In this document: piece after piece, positions 29,896 to 38,606 of the stretch
Layout of the letters: each line of letters starts with the position of its first letter
How positions within the stretch are numbered: the first letter of the stretch is position 1
NCBI RefSeq assembly: GCF_039541235.1
Contig: NZ_BAABFV010000001.1
Location: forward strand, 1,178,001-1,242,000
Source: Kangiella marina
Lineage (GTDB): Bacteria > Pseudomonadota > Gammaproteobacteria > Enterobacterales > Kangiellaceae
DNA: 64,000 nt
Direction: 5' to 3'
Notes under the pieces: generated by a model
The model's input: the letters and a program-made list of their open reading frames with translations, nothing else
Told to the model about the DNA's origin: nothing
Databases searched by the model: none
Program-made: the position numbers and the translations under genes

Positions 29896-30384
29896 TTAAT
29901 CATGGATTGCCCACTCTTTCGCGCTCCGGTCTTTGTTCTCGTCCTCAATAGGTTGGATTCTCTCAATCTTTCTTAGAATGTAGTCTTTAGGTAACAGCGT
30001 TTCCTTGGCTCCCACTAGCACATGATTCAAATACCATGAATACGGCTGTATGCCACTTTCTTTACCAATGGCTATATAGATTGTCGCTTCCGTTGGTGAA
30101 CCATCGTTACTTGATACAACGGTCACCACCTTCTCTTCGTACCCCGCTTCAGCTTCATCCAAAACAGGTTTTTCCTGCGGGTCAATTTTATACAAGGCAC
30201 CATAAACTCTATCACCATCGTTTGAAGTAAAGTAAGCGTCACACTTTCCTGAGCCGTCACCACTTAATTTATGGAACCTCAGATCATACCCATCAAGCAT
30301 ATAGCAGCCCATAGGCTGAGCACTGGGAACTCGCGCTCTTAGGCGAGAAACTGACATGTTTGAACCGTACGCAAAATAATACAT
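29896..30384 (-). CDS. Gamma-glutamylcyclotransferase-like protein
   Basis: A 162-residue protein of the gamma-glutamylcyclotransferase/AIG2 fold. It begins MYYFAYGSNMSVSRLRARVP, the defining YGSN substrate loop, and has the conserved glutamate in DEAEAGYEEKVV. Members form 5-oxoproline from gamma-glutamyl compounds; the true substrate here is unknown. It ends convergent with the METTL21-like gene. Confidence 0.87.
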   Translation of the reverse strand: MYYFAYGSNMSVSRLRARVPSAQPMGCYMLDGYDLRFHKLSGDGSGKCDAYFTSNDGDRVYGALYKIDPQEKPVLDEAEAGYEEKVVTVVSSNDGSPTEATIYIAIGKESGIQPYSWYLNHVLVGAKETLLPKDYILRKIERIQPIEDENKDRSAKEWAIHD

Positions 30385-30555
30385 CTTTCCCCTTTTTATA
30401 GTCCTGCTACTGATCAGTAACGACTAAAACTATTCGTACTCTACTGCCCACATACTAACAAACCCAGCCCCTTCACTAAAAATATTAGTATTTTTAGAAA
30501 TAAAATCACTGGTTTAACGTTAAACTATAAATGTTGACTATATAGGGATTTTTTT

Positions 30556-30627
30556 ATGAAGCGCTTATTACAAATTATCTTGTTAATTTTTATATTAGTG
30601 GGGATTATAATTCTATTGGTGAGATAG
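30556..30627 (+). CDS. 23-residue hydrophobic microprotein (copy A)
   Basis: A small frame of 23 codons, M-K-R-L-L-Q then a run of I, L, V and G, ending V-R before TAG. It would form a single membrane helix with a positive N-terminus. AGGGAT lies eight bases upstream. The case for coding is a paralogue at 31606-31686: 15 of 23 aligned residues are identical, the rest are I/L/V/M/F exchanges or R/H, and at least eight codons differ only by synonymous changes. I do not recognise a family; it resembles type I toxin peptides or small membrane regulators in form only. Confidence 0.6.
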   Translation: MKRLLQIILLIFILVGIIILLVR

Positions 30628-30682
30628 AATTGAAGGTTTTATTCGAAATAGGGATACCCCTCACTCTGACCCTATTATTTTA

Positions 30683-30767
30683 ATCTCGATCCCAATGTGC
30701 TCCAAGAGAGTCCTTTTCTCCAACTATTTATTTCTTCTTGATTTGCTTCTTTAAATCATATATTCAT
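30683..30767 (-). pseudogene. Fragment of a hotdog thioesterase gene (5' end only)
   Basis: Bases 30683-30740 match the segment 28971-29030 of the thioesterase gene almost base for base (ATCTCGATCCCAATGTGCTC and onward), less closely on to the start codon at 30767. Read on the minus strand, it gives M-N-I-stop-F-K-E-A then EEINSWRKG, with a TGA in place of the fourth-codon TGG and a one-base deletion after RKG that breaks the frame. The remainder of the gene is missing; the GST gene lies upstream of it. It is a dead duplicate. Confidence 0.85.
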
Positions 30768-30802
30768 TATTTATCTCCAGCTCATTAGATGATTAGTACC
30801 GA

Positions 30803-31453
30803 TTATTGATTGAATCTGTCTGCCATTGCAAAGTGCGCTAACTGATCTGCATATGCTTTTTTAAAAGCAGGACGGGCAGTAGCCCTCTCAACATAATCCT
30901 TACAGGCTGGATAATCACTTAACTCACCAAAACGGTCCACTAAACGCAATACATCTGACATAGCAATATCAGCAATGGAGAAATCATTTACCAGCCATTC
31001 ACGCTCAGCCAATACTGACTCCATGCGTTGTAATCGCGACTCTAAAAAATTATTCAAATTTTCACGACCTGGCGTTTCTTCATTATCGTTACTAAATTTA
31101 AACAACGACCAAGGCACGCTAGCCATCTCTATTGAGTTAAGTGCTGCAAATAACCACTGAATAACTTGGCTACGGCCTATTGGTTCGTTTGGTATTAAGT
31201 TCTCGCTACGTTCAGCAATATGAAGGAGCATAGCCCCGCTTTCAAAAATCGTGAACTCTCCATCCTTCAACCATGGTACTTGCCCAAAAGGCTGATTCTC
31301 AAGATGCTCTTTATTTCTATTTTTAAAAGGCACTCCCTCTATACGATATGCTAAGCCAGCTTCTTCCATCGCCCAACTAGCACGGATATCACGAACGTAC
31401 CCACGGGGAACCTCCGGCACCCAATCAAAAGTTGTTAAAATAATCTCCTTCAT
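30803..31453 (-). CDS. Glutathione S-transferase family protein
   Basis: A 216-residue GST-like protein. The thioredoxin-fold N-terminal part includes GYVRDIRASWAMEEAGLAYRIEGVPF and the cis-proline region NQPFGQVPWLKDGEFTIFESGAMLLHIAE, where P-W-L and E-S bind the gamma-glutamyl portion of glutathione. The all-helical part ends with LVNDFSIADIAMSDVLR, the usual N-capping D motif. Substrate unknown. The two copies of the hydrophobic microprotein lie on either side of it on the opposite strand. Confidence 0.9.
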   Translation of the reverse strand: MKEIILTTFDWVPEVPRGYVRDIRASWAMEEAGLAYRIEGVPFKNRNKEHLENQPFGQVPWLKDGEFTIFESGAMLLHIAERSENLIPNEPIGRSQVIQWLFAALNSIEMASVPWSLFKFSNDNEETPGRENLNNFLESRLQRMESVLAEREWLVNDFSIADIAMSDVLRLVDRFGELSDYPACKDYVERATARPAFKKAYADQLAHFAMADRFNQ

Positions 31454-31605
31454 TCTTCACCTTCTATCTAATCAACTGCTTTAACACTAAATATCACATA
31501 ATATTCAGCCTATCAAAAATAACTGTCTATCAAAACATAACGCTCATTGGAATAAAAAACCAACATGTCTCGTTAAAGTTAAAAATAATGGCTCATGAAT
31601 GAATA

Positions 31606-31686
31606 ATGAAAAGATTAATACAAGTTATTTTATTAATATTAATGCTAATAGGTATTGTTATTTTGCTAATCCATTGTTCTATGTAA
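31606..31686 (+). CDS. 26-residue hydrophobic microprotein (copy B)
   Basis: A 26-codon frame, M-K-R-L-I-Q followed by I/L/V/M-rich residues with one glycine, ending H-C-S-M before TAA. It is clearly related to copy A at 30556 (15 of 23 aligned residues identical, the same glycine at position 16, many synonymous codon differences). It overlaps the 3' end of folA on the opposite strand by 21 bases. No strong ribosome binding site is visible, which lowers confidence. Likely a single membrane-spanning peptide. Confidence 0.55.
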   Translation: MKRLIQVILLILMLIGIVILLIHCSM

Positions 31687-32187
31687 TTCGATAAACTGAT
31701 AGTGATATTGATTCTTTTCATCTGGCTGGTGTTTCTCTCGCGAGATTTCTTTCCAGTGATGATGGGTCCAGTCGGGGAAACGTGCATCGCCGTTTGTATC
31801 GAGATCAATAAACGTCAGGTAGAGTTTGTCCGCTTGGTCAATCATTTGACCGTAGATATTAGCGCCGCCGATAATCATGATTTCGTCTTCATCTTGTGCC
31901 ACTTCTAGCGCAGCTTCTAAGCTTGTCACCACTTCGCAGTGCTCGTTATGAAAATCCGAACGATAATCGGGGTTGCGACTAATAATAATATTTTTTCGTC
32001 CCGGTAATACCATGCCGATAGACTCATGGGTTTTACGCCCCATGATCACGGGCTTGCCTAAGGTCACGGCTTTGAAATGTTTTAAGTCAGCAGGTAAGTG
32101 CCACGGCATTTGGTTATCTTTTCCGATAACCCGATCGTTTGCCATGGCGACGATTAAACTAATTATCGGTTTCTTATGTTGAGGCAT
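31666..32187 (-). CDS. folA: Dihydrofolate reductase
   Basis: Reduces dihydrofolate to tetrahydrofolate, restoring the cofactor oxidised by thymidylate synthase. At 173 residues it matches the family. Blocks: ISLIVAMANDRVIGKDNQMPWHLPADLKHFK (active-site loop and acidic residue), GKPVIMGRKTHESIG, NIIISRNPDY and IMIIGGANIYGQMID; the ending EKNQYHYQFIELHR is typical. The longer frame to 32274 runs back into thyA and is rejected; the ATG at 32187 has AGAGAAG upstream. It lies 16 bases after thyA and is cotranscribed. Confidence 0.97.
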   Translation of the reverse strand: MPQHKKPIISLIVAMANDRVIGKDNQMPWHLPADLKHFKAVTLGKPVIMGRKTHESIGMVLPGRKNIIISRNPDYRSDFHNEHCEVVTSLEAALEVAQDEDEIMIIGGANIYGQMIDQADKLYLTFIDLDTNGDARFPDWTHHHWKEISREKHQPDEKNQYHYQFIELHRTMD

Positions 32188-32203
32188 ATTCTTCTCTGAA
32201 ATT

Positions 32204-32998
32204 TTAAACGGCCACAGGCGCTTTAATGTGCGGATGACTTTCATAACCCACGATTTCAAAGTCTTCAAACTCATAATCGAATAACGAATCCGGCTTACGC
32301 TTAATGTTCAGCTTAGGCAAAGGTAATGGTTCACGAGACAGTTGCTCTTTGGCTTGCTCGAAATGATTGCTGTAAAGGTGCGTATCACCGCCGGTCCAGA
32401 TAAACTCGCCGACCTCTAAACCCGCCTGCTCCGCCATCATGTGCGTCAATAGCGCATAAGAGGCGATATTAAACGGCACTCCTAGAAAAATATCGGCGCT
32501 GCGCTGGTACAACTGGCACGATAACTTTCCGTTAGCGACGTAGAACTGGAATAACGAGTGACAAGGCGGTAACGCCATTTCATCGGCGACTCCAGGATTA
32601 TAAGCCACTACCATCAAGCGACGGCTGTTGGGATTATTTTTTATTTGTTCAAGAACATTAGTGATTTGATCAATCGTGGTGCCGTCAGGCTTTTTCCAAG
32701 AGCGCCACTGTTCACCATAAACTGGGCCCAAGTCACCATTCTCATCAGCCCACTCGTCCCAAATTTTCACGCCATTATCTTGTAAGTATTTGATATTAGT
32801 ATCGCCATTCAAGAACCACAATAGCTCGTAAATAATCGAACGCAGGTGTAATTTCTTCGTGGTGACAAGAGGAAAGCCTTCTTGTAAGTCAAAACGCATC
32901 TGGTAGCCAAAAACACTGCGTGTTCCAGTCCCCGTTCTATCACCTTTATCTTCGCCATTGTCTAAAACATGGCGCATCATATCTAAATATTCTTTCAT
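32204..32998 (-). CDS. thyA: Thymidylate synthase
   Basis: Methylates dUMP to dTMP using methylenetetrahydrofolate. The 264-residue length equals E. coli ThyA. The catalytic cysteine is C146 in [11 protein letters not shown], the same position as in E. coli, and the phosphate-binding arginines are in NSRRLMV and [21 protein letters not shown]. Lgt lies upstream on the same strand, thyA-folA downstream: the lgt-thyA pairing is common in gammaproteobacteria. The 207-base spacer to lgt contains a REP-like hairpin. Confidence 0.98.
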   Translation of the reverse strand: MKEYLDMMRHVLDNGEDKGDRTGTGTRSVFGYQMRFDLQEGFPLVTTKKLHLRSIIYELLWFLNGDTNIKYLQDNGVKIWDEWADENGDLGPVYGEQWRSWKKPDGTTIDQITNVLEQIKNNPNSRRLMVVAYNPGVADEMALPPCHSLFQFYVANGKLSCQLYQRSADIFLGVPFNIASYALLTHMMAEQAGLEVGEFIWTGGDTHLYSNHFEQAKEQLSREPLPLPKLNIKRKPDSLFDYEFEDFEIVGYESHPHIKAPVAV

Positions 32999-33046
32999 AG
33001 GACTTGTTTCATAATACCTGTTTTATAAGCTCAGCCTTATAACTCT

Positions 33047-33072
33047 GTCATTCCCGCGGAAGCGGGAACGAC
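33047..33072. repeat. REP-like hairpin between lgt and thyA
   Basis: GTCATTCCCGCGGAAGCGGG with mirror GCGGGAA gives a small hairpin of the same family as the palindrome after recG (23529). Its 3' GTCGTT half is degenerate. It lies in the spacer of two same-strand genes. Confidence 0.7.
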
Positions 33073-33138
33073 GCATCCAATTTGTTTATTAAAACGACAT
33101 TTTTGTTCACACGTAAGACAAAATACTTTTTGAATCAC

Positions 33139-33161
33139 GGAGTTTACTATTATGTAAATGA
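33139..33161. repeat. Short GGAGTTTAC/GTAAATGA element
   Basis: The inverted pair GGAGTTTAC and GTAAATGA around a six-base loop also occurs in the gcvH-gcvP spacer at about 46570-46597 with a four-base loop. The shared, imperfect palindrome suggests a dispersed intergenic element, here reduced to its core. Confidence 0.5.
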
Positions 33162-33205
33162 GTATATTCTAACAGTATTTTAACACCACTATGGGAAAGG
33201 CCGTT

Positions 33206-33988
33206 TTAAGGCTTCTGATATGCCTTTACCAACAAATATACACCGATAACGATCATCGGTACACACAGCACCTGCCCCATGGTTAACCACGATATCACTT
33301 TACCTAAATGGGCATCTGGCTCGCGGAAAAACTCAACGCCGAACCTAAAGACACCATAACCAATCAAGAACAAGCCTGATACCGCTTTTCTCGGTCTAGG
33401 CTTTGCTGAATAAAACCACACGACGAGAAACAGTATCAATCCTTCAAATATCGCCTGATAGAGCTGCGAAGGATGGCGCAAAATACCGTCGGGGTCTTGT
33501 GGGAAACGTATGGCTAAGAAAAAGTCCGAACTTGCGGCTCTGCCCCACAGCTCTCCATTGATAAAGTTCCCTATTCGGCCAAACATCAAGCCCAAAGGCA
33601 CTAACGGCACCACAAAGTCAGTTACTTCAAAGAAACTTTTCTGGTTCTTTCGAGCAAAATACCAACCCGCCAAAGCCACCCCCAGCAAACCACCGTGGAA
33701 TGACATACCACCTTCCCATATCTTGAATAGGTAGAGCGCGTCCTGAGCCCAAAACTCCAATCCATAAAATAGCACATACCCAATACGGCCACCGATGATG
33801 ACGCCAATGAAACCGAAGAACAAAAAGTCTGACACTTGCTCTGCCGTCCAACCTGAATTTGGCTGTTTTGCACGATAGGTGCCTAAGCCCCACGCAGCTA
33901 AGAAGCCGAGCAAATACATAAAGCCGTACCAATGCAGTGCTATCGGTCCTATCTCAAACATGACGGGGTCAATTTTCGGGAAATCCAT
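33206..33988 (-). CDS. lgt: Prolipoprotein diacylglyceryl transferase
   Basis: Adds diacylglycerol to the lipobox cysteine of prolipoproteins, the first step of lipoprotein maturation. The 260-residue membrane protein has the Lgt signature GRIGNFINGELWGRAAS (about residues 139-155) and the essential HGG region in GGMSFHGGLLG, with seven membrane helices. Inner membrane. Substrates in this window include the DUF4382 lipoprotein and the iron-binding lipoprotein. Confidence 0.97.
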   Translation of the reverse strand: MDFPKIDPVMFEIGPIALHWYGFMYLLGFLAAWGLGTYRAKQPNSGWTAEQVSDFLFFGFIGVIIGGRIGYVLFYGLEFWAQDALYLFKIWEGGMSFHGGLLGVALAGWYFARKNQKSFFEVTDFVVPLVPLGLMFGRIGNFINGELWGRAASSDFFLAIRFPQDPDGILRHPSQLYQAIFEGLILFLVVWFYSAKPRPRKAVSGLFLIGYGVFRFGVEFFREPDAHLGKVISWLTMGQVLCVPMIVIGVYLLVKAYQKP

Positions 33989-34027
33989 AAATATCTCTTT
34001 TCTAAGAAGTTATTGTCTTTTATTAGC

Positions 34028-34834
34028 TTACAGGTGGTCGATAATGATTTTTATAGCCACAACGATCAGTAATACCGCGAATATACGTTTAATCACTTTG
34101 GTCGGTAATCGATGAGCCAAATAAGCCCCAAACGGTGCCGTCAGCATTGAACCGATCGCAATGGCAATCATCGCAGGCCAGTAGACATAGCCGATATGGT
34201 TTACCGGCAGTGAATCCGTACCCCAGCCCGTTATGATATAGCCTGCCGCCGCCATAATCGCTAACGGTAAGCCACATGCCGCTGCGGTACCAATGGCAAC
34301 CACTAATTTTTCTTTATGATACAACAAATAAGGGACGACCACACTACCACCGCCAATACCCACTAGCGACGAAACAGCCCCCATCACCACTCCTGCGGGT
34401 AATCGCTGTTTGCCTTGGGTTTTCTCGCCTTTTGCCTCAGGGTTAACGCCTGATAACAGTTTTATTCCAACAAGGATGGCAAAAATACTAAAAGTCCAAG
34501 CCAGCCAAGCCGTATTCATGTACTTAGCAAGAATGGCCCCCAGCAAACCTCCAATGGCGATTCCCGGAATTAACACCTTTAGCAAAGGAACACTGACCGA
34601 TCCTCGTCTGTAGTGTGAGCGTGCTGAAGACAGTGCGATAAAGCAAATTGTCGCCATTGAAGTGCCCAGAGCGACATGCATCACGTGTTCAGCAGGCACC
34701 CCAAGCTGCGGCGCCAACCAAATCATCGAAGGCACTATCACCATGCCTCCACCAATCCCCAAAAGTCCGGCTAAAACACCATTAAATAGACCCAATGCTA
34801 CAAACGCCAGCAGCCACAAAAACTGTATGTCCAA
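34028..34834 (-). CDS. TauE/SafE family membrane permease
   Basis: A 268-residue permease with about eight membrane segments in two related halves, each with a glycine-rich motif: GVLAGLLGIGGGMVIVPSMIWL near the start and GAVSSLVGIGGGSVVVPYLLY in the middle. This is the TauE/SafE family (former DUF81), linked to export of sulfite or organosulfur compounds. The substrate here is unknown. It lies 39 bases upstream of lgt on the same strand and may be cotranscribed. Confidence 0.92.
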   Translation of the reverse strand: MDIQFLWLLAFVALGLFNGVLAGLLGIGGGMVIVPSMIWLAPQLGVPAEHVMHVALGTSMATICFIALSSARSHYRRGSVSVPLLKVLIPGIAIGGLLGAILAKYMNTAWLAWTFSIFAILVGIKLLSGVNPEAKGEKTQGKQRLPAGVVMGAVSSLVGIGGGSVVVPYLLYHKEKLVVAIGTAAACGLPLAIMAAAGYIITGWGTDSLPVNHIGYVYWPAMIAIAIGSMLTAPFGAYLAHRLPTKVIKRIFAVLLIVVAIKIIIDHL

Positions 34835-34950
34835 GCGATAAACTCTATTGTTATGAGAGTCCTGATTATTGCATAAATCCGTTATTATTTAAGGCCTTTC
34901 TTCCCCTTAAGCCTAGCTAGTGTCGCTTTATCGCTGTTCCAGCTTACGGT

Positions 34951-35586
34951 ATGATTATTGATATCATCATACAAAACACAGACACTATGCGCCGATTTAG
35001 CGAAGCCTGCGAACGCAATCAAGGCCCCATCCTTGATGCTATAAAACCCTATTTAACCCACAGTAACGATGTGCTCGAAGTGGGCTCAGGCACCGGTCAG
35101 CATGCAGTCTGGTTTGCTGGCGCCATGCCTCATCTAACGTGGCATACCAGCGACTTACGCGAGAATCATGGTTCCATAATTGCATGGCTAGAAGCGAGTG
35201 ATTTACCCAACATTCGCAGCCCAAGAAGCCTCAATGTTGGCCAGAAAGTTTGGCCAGTCAATCAAGTTGATGCCATTTTCACTGCCAATACCTGCCACAT
35301 CATGTCTTGGGATCGCGTGAAAGACCTATTCCACGGCGCTAACCGTGTCCTGAAGCCAGGAGGTTACCTGCTAATTTATGGCCCCTTTAACGTCAATGGC
35401 GATTACACCTCTGAATCTAACAAAGACTTTGACCAGTTTCTTAAGGAGCAGGATCCGGATAGCGGTATTAGAGATTATGACGACATGAATCGTGCCGCTA
35501 GGCATAACGGGCTACAGCTCGTAGAACGCCACGACATGCCCGCCAATAATATGCTGCTGGCTTATCAGAAGAATTCTTCGTTCTAA
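34951..35586 (+). CDS. DUF938 family SAM-dependent methyltransferase
   Basis: A methyltransferase of the DUF938 family, 211 residues from the first ATG or 199 from the ATG at 34987. The family usually begins near the sequence RRFSEACERNQGPIL, which favours the inner start, but no ribosome binding site decides it. Motif I is VLEVGSGTGQHAVWFA; TANTCHIMSWDRVKDLFHGANRVLKPGGYLLIYGPFN forms the catalytic and beta-5 region. Substrate unknown. It is divergent from the TauE gene, with a short promoter region between. Confidence 0.88.
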   Translation: MIIDIIIQNTDTMRRFSEACERNQGPILDAIKPYLTHSNDVLEVGSGTGQHAVWFAGAMPHLTWHTSDLRENHGSIIAWLEASDLPNIRSPRSLNVGQKVWPVNQVDAIFTANTCHIMSWDRVKDLFHGANRVLKPGGYLLIYGPFNVNGDYTSESNKDFDQFLKEQDPDSGIRDYDDMNRAARHNGLQLVERHDMPANNMLLAYQKNSSF

Positions 35587-35669
35587 CGCTCGTCACATAA
35601 TTCGCCAGATTTAAAACACAAAAACCTCTTTTTTGTTCGCTCTAATACAAGCTTAAAAAAGGAGGTTTC

Positions 35670-36026
35670 ATGCTTATTAAATTTATTATCTTTTGTCTTC
35701 TAGCAACGTTTAGCTCTACTCTTTTCGCCTGCGGAGGATCTAGCTCACCAACACTCGAGAATCTTGCTCTAATATTTTCTTCCGGACTTATTCTTAGCTG
35801 CTTTTTCCTTTTGCCACTTGGAATCATCATGCTCAATACCAGCAACTCTTCTCGATACCTATGGCTATTTTCTGTGTACTTCATAACAGCTGTCTTTACC
35901 ATAGTGACGATGTTCTTCGTAACTAATAACATGGCGGCATACTTAAGCTTGCTACTATGCGTGCTTTGTACTCTTCCAACATTCCACACCGCTTATTTGG
36001 CATATAAAAAAAGAGCAGCTAATTAG
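35670..36026 (+). CDS. Small membrane protein with a lipoprotein-like N-terminus
   Basis: A 118-residue protein. The first 21 residues look like a signal peptide ending in a lipobox, LFAC, followed by GGSSSP; three membrane segments follow (about 31-52, 62-82 and 87-108). No family is recognised. The ribosome binding site AAAAAGGAGG, six bases before ATG, is among the strongest in the window and supports real expression. Its last four bases overlap the end of rppH on the other strand. Confidence 0.65.
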   Translation: MLIKFIIFCLLATFSSTLFACGGSSSPTLENLALIFSSGLILSCFFLLPLGIIMLNTSNSSRYLWLFSVYFITAVFTIVTMFFVTNNMAAYLSLLLCVLCTLPTFHTAYLAYKKRAAN

Positions 36027-36694
36027 CTGCTCTCTGACTCTTTATTCACGTTGTTGCGGTAAGGATGTCGGGGTCTTCGACGTCGGTTGCCTTGGCGCTG
36101 CTGACTATTATTTGAGTCGGCGGCTGGCGCCTGCTCCTGCTTTCCTTGTTGTGAGTGACGGGAGCCACCACCTTTTTTATGCTTCTTTTCTGGACGATGA
36201 CTGGACTTACCTTGCATCTGAAAACGAAACATAGCCCCCATCAATTCTGATAGTGCTGAGCGGTAAACATCCCTTTTGAAATTAACTACATTTCGTACCG
36301 GGTACCAATAGTTAACCCAGATAAAACCATCAAACTCCGGATGGTTAGTCGCTTCAAAGTCAATTTTACTTTCATCGCTCACCAGCTGTAACAAAAACCA
36401 CTTCTGTTTTTGGCCAACACACAGTGGTTGGGAGTTCTGGCGAATCAGTCGTTGCGGCAATCGGTACTTGTACCAATGCTGCGTACTCCCTAGAATACGG
36501 ACATCATCTTTTTCAAGGCCGACTTCTTCGTATAGTTCTCGGTACATGGTTTGCTCTGCACTTTCGCCCGGGTGCACGCCCCCTTGCGGGAACTGCCACG
36601 ATGTCTGTCCAAAACGGCGCGTCCAGAGTAACTGGCCTTGGTTGTTACAAATGATGATGCCGACGTTGGCCCTAAAGCCGTCTGCGTCGATCAT
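36023..36694 (-). CDS. rppH: RNA pyrophosphohydrolase
   Basis: Removes pyrophosphate from the 5' end of mRNA, triggering RNase E decay. The Nudix box is [23 protein letters not shown] at about residues 38-60. The N-terminal [17 protein letters not shown] and TSWQFPQGG are as in E. coli RppH, as is the ERR-type LPQRLIRQ region. At 223 residues it is longer than the E. coli enzyme (176); the extra C-terminal tail, from about 165, is rich in H, K, R, Q and N ([20 protein letters not shown]) and probably disordered, perhaps RNA-binding. It is divergent from mutH, the same arrangement as in E. coli. Confidence 0.96.
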   Translation of the reverse strand: MIDADGFRANVGIIICNNQGQLLWTRRFGQTSWQFPQGGVHPGESAEQTMYRELYEEVGLEKDDVRILGSTQHWYKYRLPQRLIRQNSQPLCVGQKQKWFLLQLVSDESKIDFEATNHPEFDGFIWVNYWYPVRNVVNFKRDVYRSALSELMGAMFRFQMQGKSSHRPEKKHKKGGGSRHSQQGKQEQAPAADSNNSQQRQGNRRRRPRHPYRNNVNKESESS

Positions 36695-36763
36695 CTATTC
36701 ATCCAAATCATAAAACTTTGATATCATTGTTCCACATACCGATGCTTTCGACAATAACAAATT

Positions 36764-37435
36764 ATGCAATACGATAACCCGCAAGCCCTACTAGACCACG
36801 CCCAGAGCTTCGCAGGCTCTACCTTAGGCGAGCTTTGTGAGCGCTATAAAGAACAGGTTCCTCAGCAGTTATTGCATAAAAAAGGCTGGGTCGGCCAATT
36901 CATTGAAATGATTCTCGGAGCAACGTCCGGCTCGCTGGCGCAACCAGACTTTCCTGACATTGGTGTTGAACTTAAAACGTTGCCGATTGATGAACAAGGA
37001 CGCCCGCTTGAATCAACCTACGTCAGCGTCGTTCCTTTGATTGATATCCAAGGCTTATGCTGGGAGAACTCTGTCGTCCGACACAAGCTCATGCACGTTC
37101 TTTGGGTGCCCATCGTCGCCAGTCGGGAAATTCCTATTGAGAAACGACAAATTGCAATGCCCTTCCTATGGCAGCCAAGCGTTGAACAAGAGCAGACATT
37201 AAAACAAGACTTCGAGGATATCCTTGATCATGTCTCAATGGGGGGTATTGAACAAGTGGATGCTCGGCTTGGCGAGATATTACAAGTAAGACCAAAAGCC
37301 GCAAACTCGAAAGCATTGACTGATGCCATAGGGCCAGATGGCTCAACCATTAAAACATTGCCCCGAGGTTTTTACTTACGCCCACAGTTTACCAAGCATT
37401 GTTTACAGCAGTACTTTACTGAGACTCAAGTTTAG
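36764..37435 (+). CDS. mutH: DNA mismatch repair endonuclease MutH
   Basis: Nicks the unmethylated GATC strand during methyl-directed mismatch repair with MutS and MutL. The 223-residue protein keeps the catalytic D62, E69 and K71 in DFPDIGVELKTLPID, with the same spacing as E. coli D70/E77/K79. Other family blocks: KGWVGQFIEMILGA and PKAANSKALTDAIG. MutH implies a Dam methylase elsewhere in the genome. The last 20 bases overlap the end of a convergent TPR gene. A broken second copy of mutH lies at 38607-39011. Confidence 0.97.
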   Translation: MQYDNPQALLDHAQSFAGSTLGELCERYKEQVPQQLLHKKGWVGQFIEMILGATSGSLAQPDFPDIGVELKTLPIDEQGRPLESTYVSVVPLIDIQGLCWENSVVRHKLMHVLWVPIVASREIPIEKRQIAMPFLWQPSVEQEQTLKQDFEDILDHVSMGGIEQVDARLGEILQVRPKAANSKALTDAIGPDGSTIKTLPRGFYLRPQFTKHCLQQYFTETQV

Positions 37436-38501
37436 CTAATGCTTCAGCTCGTAATTCCTGTCGAGCTTGATCGTAGGCCAGTTTTCTCTGACGACTTGCT
37501 GTATTGATCTTTTTCTCCAACTCCATATACAGCTGATAGTATTCAATTGCTTTATCTTTATTCTTTAGCTTAGAGTGAGTCTTCGCTAATATTTGGGTAG
37601 CATTTCTCATACGCTTAACATCTCCTGCGTCTTCTGACACTGAGAATGCTTTACTCGCGAACTTTTCCGCTTTGTCATAGCGACCCGTTTCAAAATATAA
37701 GTTTGCCAGACGGATTTCGGTAAGCGACGTTAAAACGGGCCAACCATACTTCTTAACATCGATGTAGCTCTTTTCTAACAACCTTTTTGCTTTAGTAAAT
37801 TCCTTCCTACTCATCGCAATATCAGCTTCAAGATTTGGCAAATGTAGTATGAATAGTCCTTCATTAGCTTTTCGGCAAACCTCATAAGCTTGATTTAGAC
37901 GGTTACCCGCTAATGCATATTCTTCCGCAGAGATCTCGATGAATGCCATCTCGTAATGTGACTGACATTGCTTGGCCAAGTCCTTTGTTTTTATTGAAAG
38001 CTGTAATAATCTTCTTGCATAATCCATCGCATAATCGACCATTCCGGAGTCATTATAAAAACTTACGGCATTCTGCAACACATTGGCTTTATATTCTTCG
38101 TCCTGCATCTTCGGTATCAAGCCTAAAGCTTTATCAAAGTGCATATAGGAGCGTACGTACTTTCCTTGGAGCTGAGAAACCGCAGCAAAAATCGAATGTG
38201 CCCGACCTTTATAGTCAATATCAGCATCGCTGTTAATGATTTTCAACAGTAACCTCTCTGCTTCAGCGAAATCACTCTCCATGGTGGCAGAGTGAGCCAT
38301 CAGCAGCCAATATAAATGCTTCTCACTATCCGAAAACTCAGACTTGTATTTAGATATTTCCTGTAAGGACTGCTTTGTACCTGACAAGTCTTTAATTCTC
38401 TGACTCTCAATTGCTTTGAGATCATTATAATAATCGGCCCCAACCAAGCTTTTGGTCAACAGACATAAAGCAATACCAGATATAAGTTTTTTAACATTCA
38501 T
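37416..38501 (-). CDS. Exported TPR-repeat protein, tandem paralogue 1
   Basis: A 361-residue protein with a signal peptide (MNVKKLISGIALCLLTKSLVGA) and about six tetratricopeptide-like helix pairs; clear ones are LANLYFETGRYDKAEKFASKA and ILAKTHSKLKNKDKAIEYYQLY. It ends with the shared family motif RQRKLAYDQAR. The first 95 residues are almost identical to paralogue 2 (39013-40077); the rest is only moderately similar. Such helical arrays often form the sensor part of exported or membrane signalling proteins such as TPR-GGDEF cyclases, but here the protein ends after the array. Its 3' end overlaps mutH by 20 bases. Function unknown. Confidence 0.8.
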   Translation of the reverse strand: MNVKKLISGIALCLLTKSLVGADYYNDLKAIESQRIKDLSGTKQSLQEISKYKSEFSDSEKHLYWLLMAHSATMESDFAEAERLLLKIINSDADIDYKGRAHSIFAAVSQLQGKYVRSYMHFDKALGLIPKMQDEEYKANVLQNAVSFYNDSGMVDYAMDYARRLLQLSIKTKDLAKQCQSHYEMAFIEISAEEYALAGNRLNQAYEVCRKANEGLFILHLPNLEADIAMSRKEFTKAKRLLEKSYIDVKKYGWPVLTSLTEIRLANLYFETGRYDKAEKFASKAFSVSEDAGDVKRMRNATQILAKTHSKLKNKDKAIEYYQLYMELEKKINTASRQRKLAYDQARQELRAEALAKLESQ

Positions 38502-38504
38502 AGA

Positions 38505-38606
38505 TTACAAGTCTCTCGTATTAGTAACATCAAAGGCAAGCTTTCTTTGACGTAACTTTATATCTCTTTCATTACTTAAGCGTCTATAAATCCGAAAGTA
38601 CTTTAG
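38505..38606 (-). pseudogene. Remnant of the 3' end of a TPR paralogue-3 gene
   Basis: Minus-strand codons read KYFRIYRRLSNE, then R-D-I-K-L-RQRKLAFDVTNTRDL and stop, matching the last 33 codons of paralogue 3 at 40081-40180 with only a few changes. There is no upstream part: at 38606 the sequence switches to mutH. This is the right end of a tandem duplication. Confidence 0.85.
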
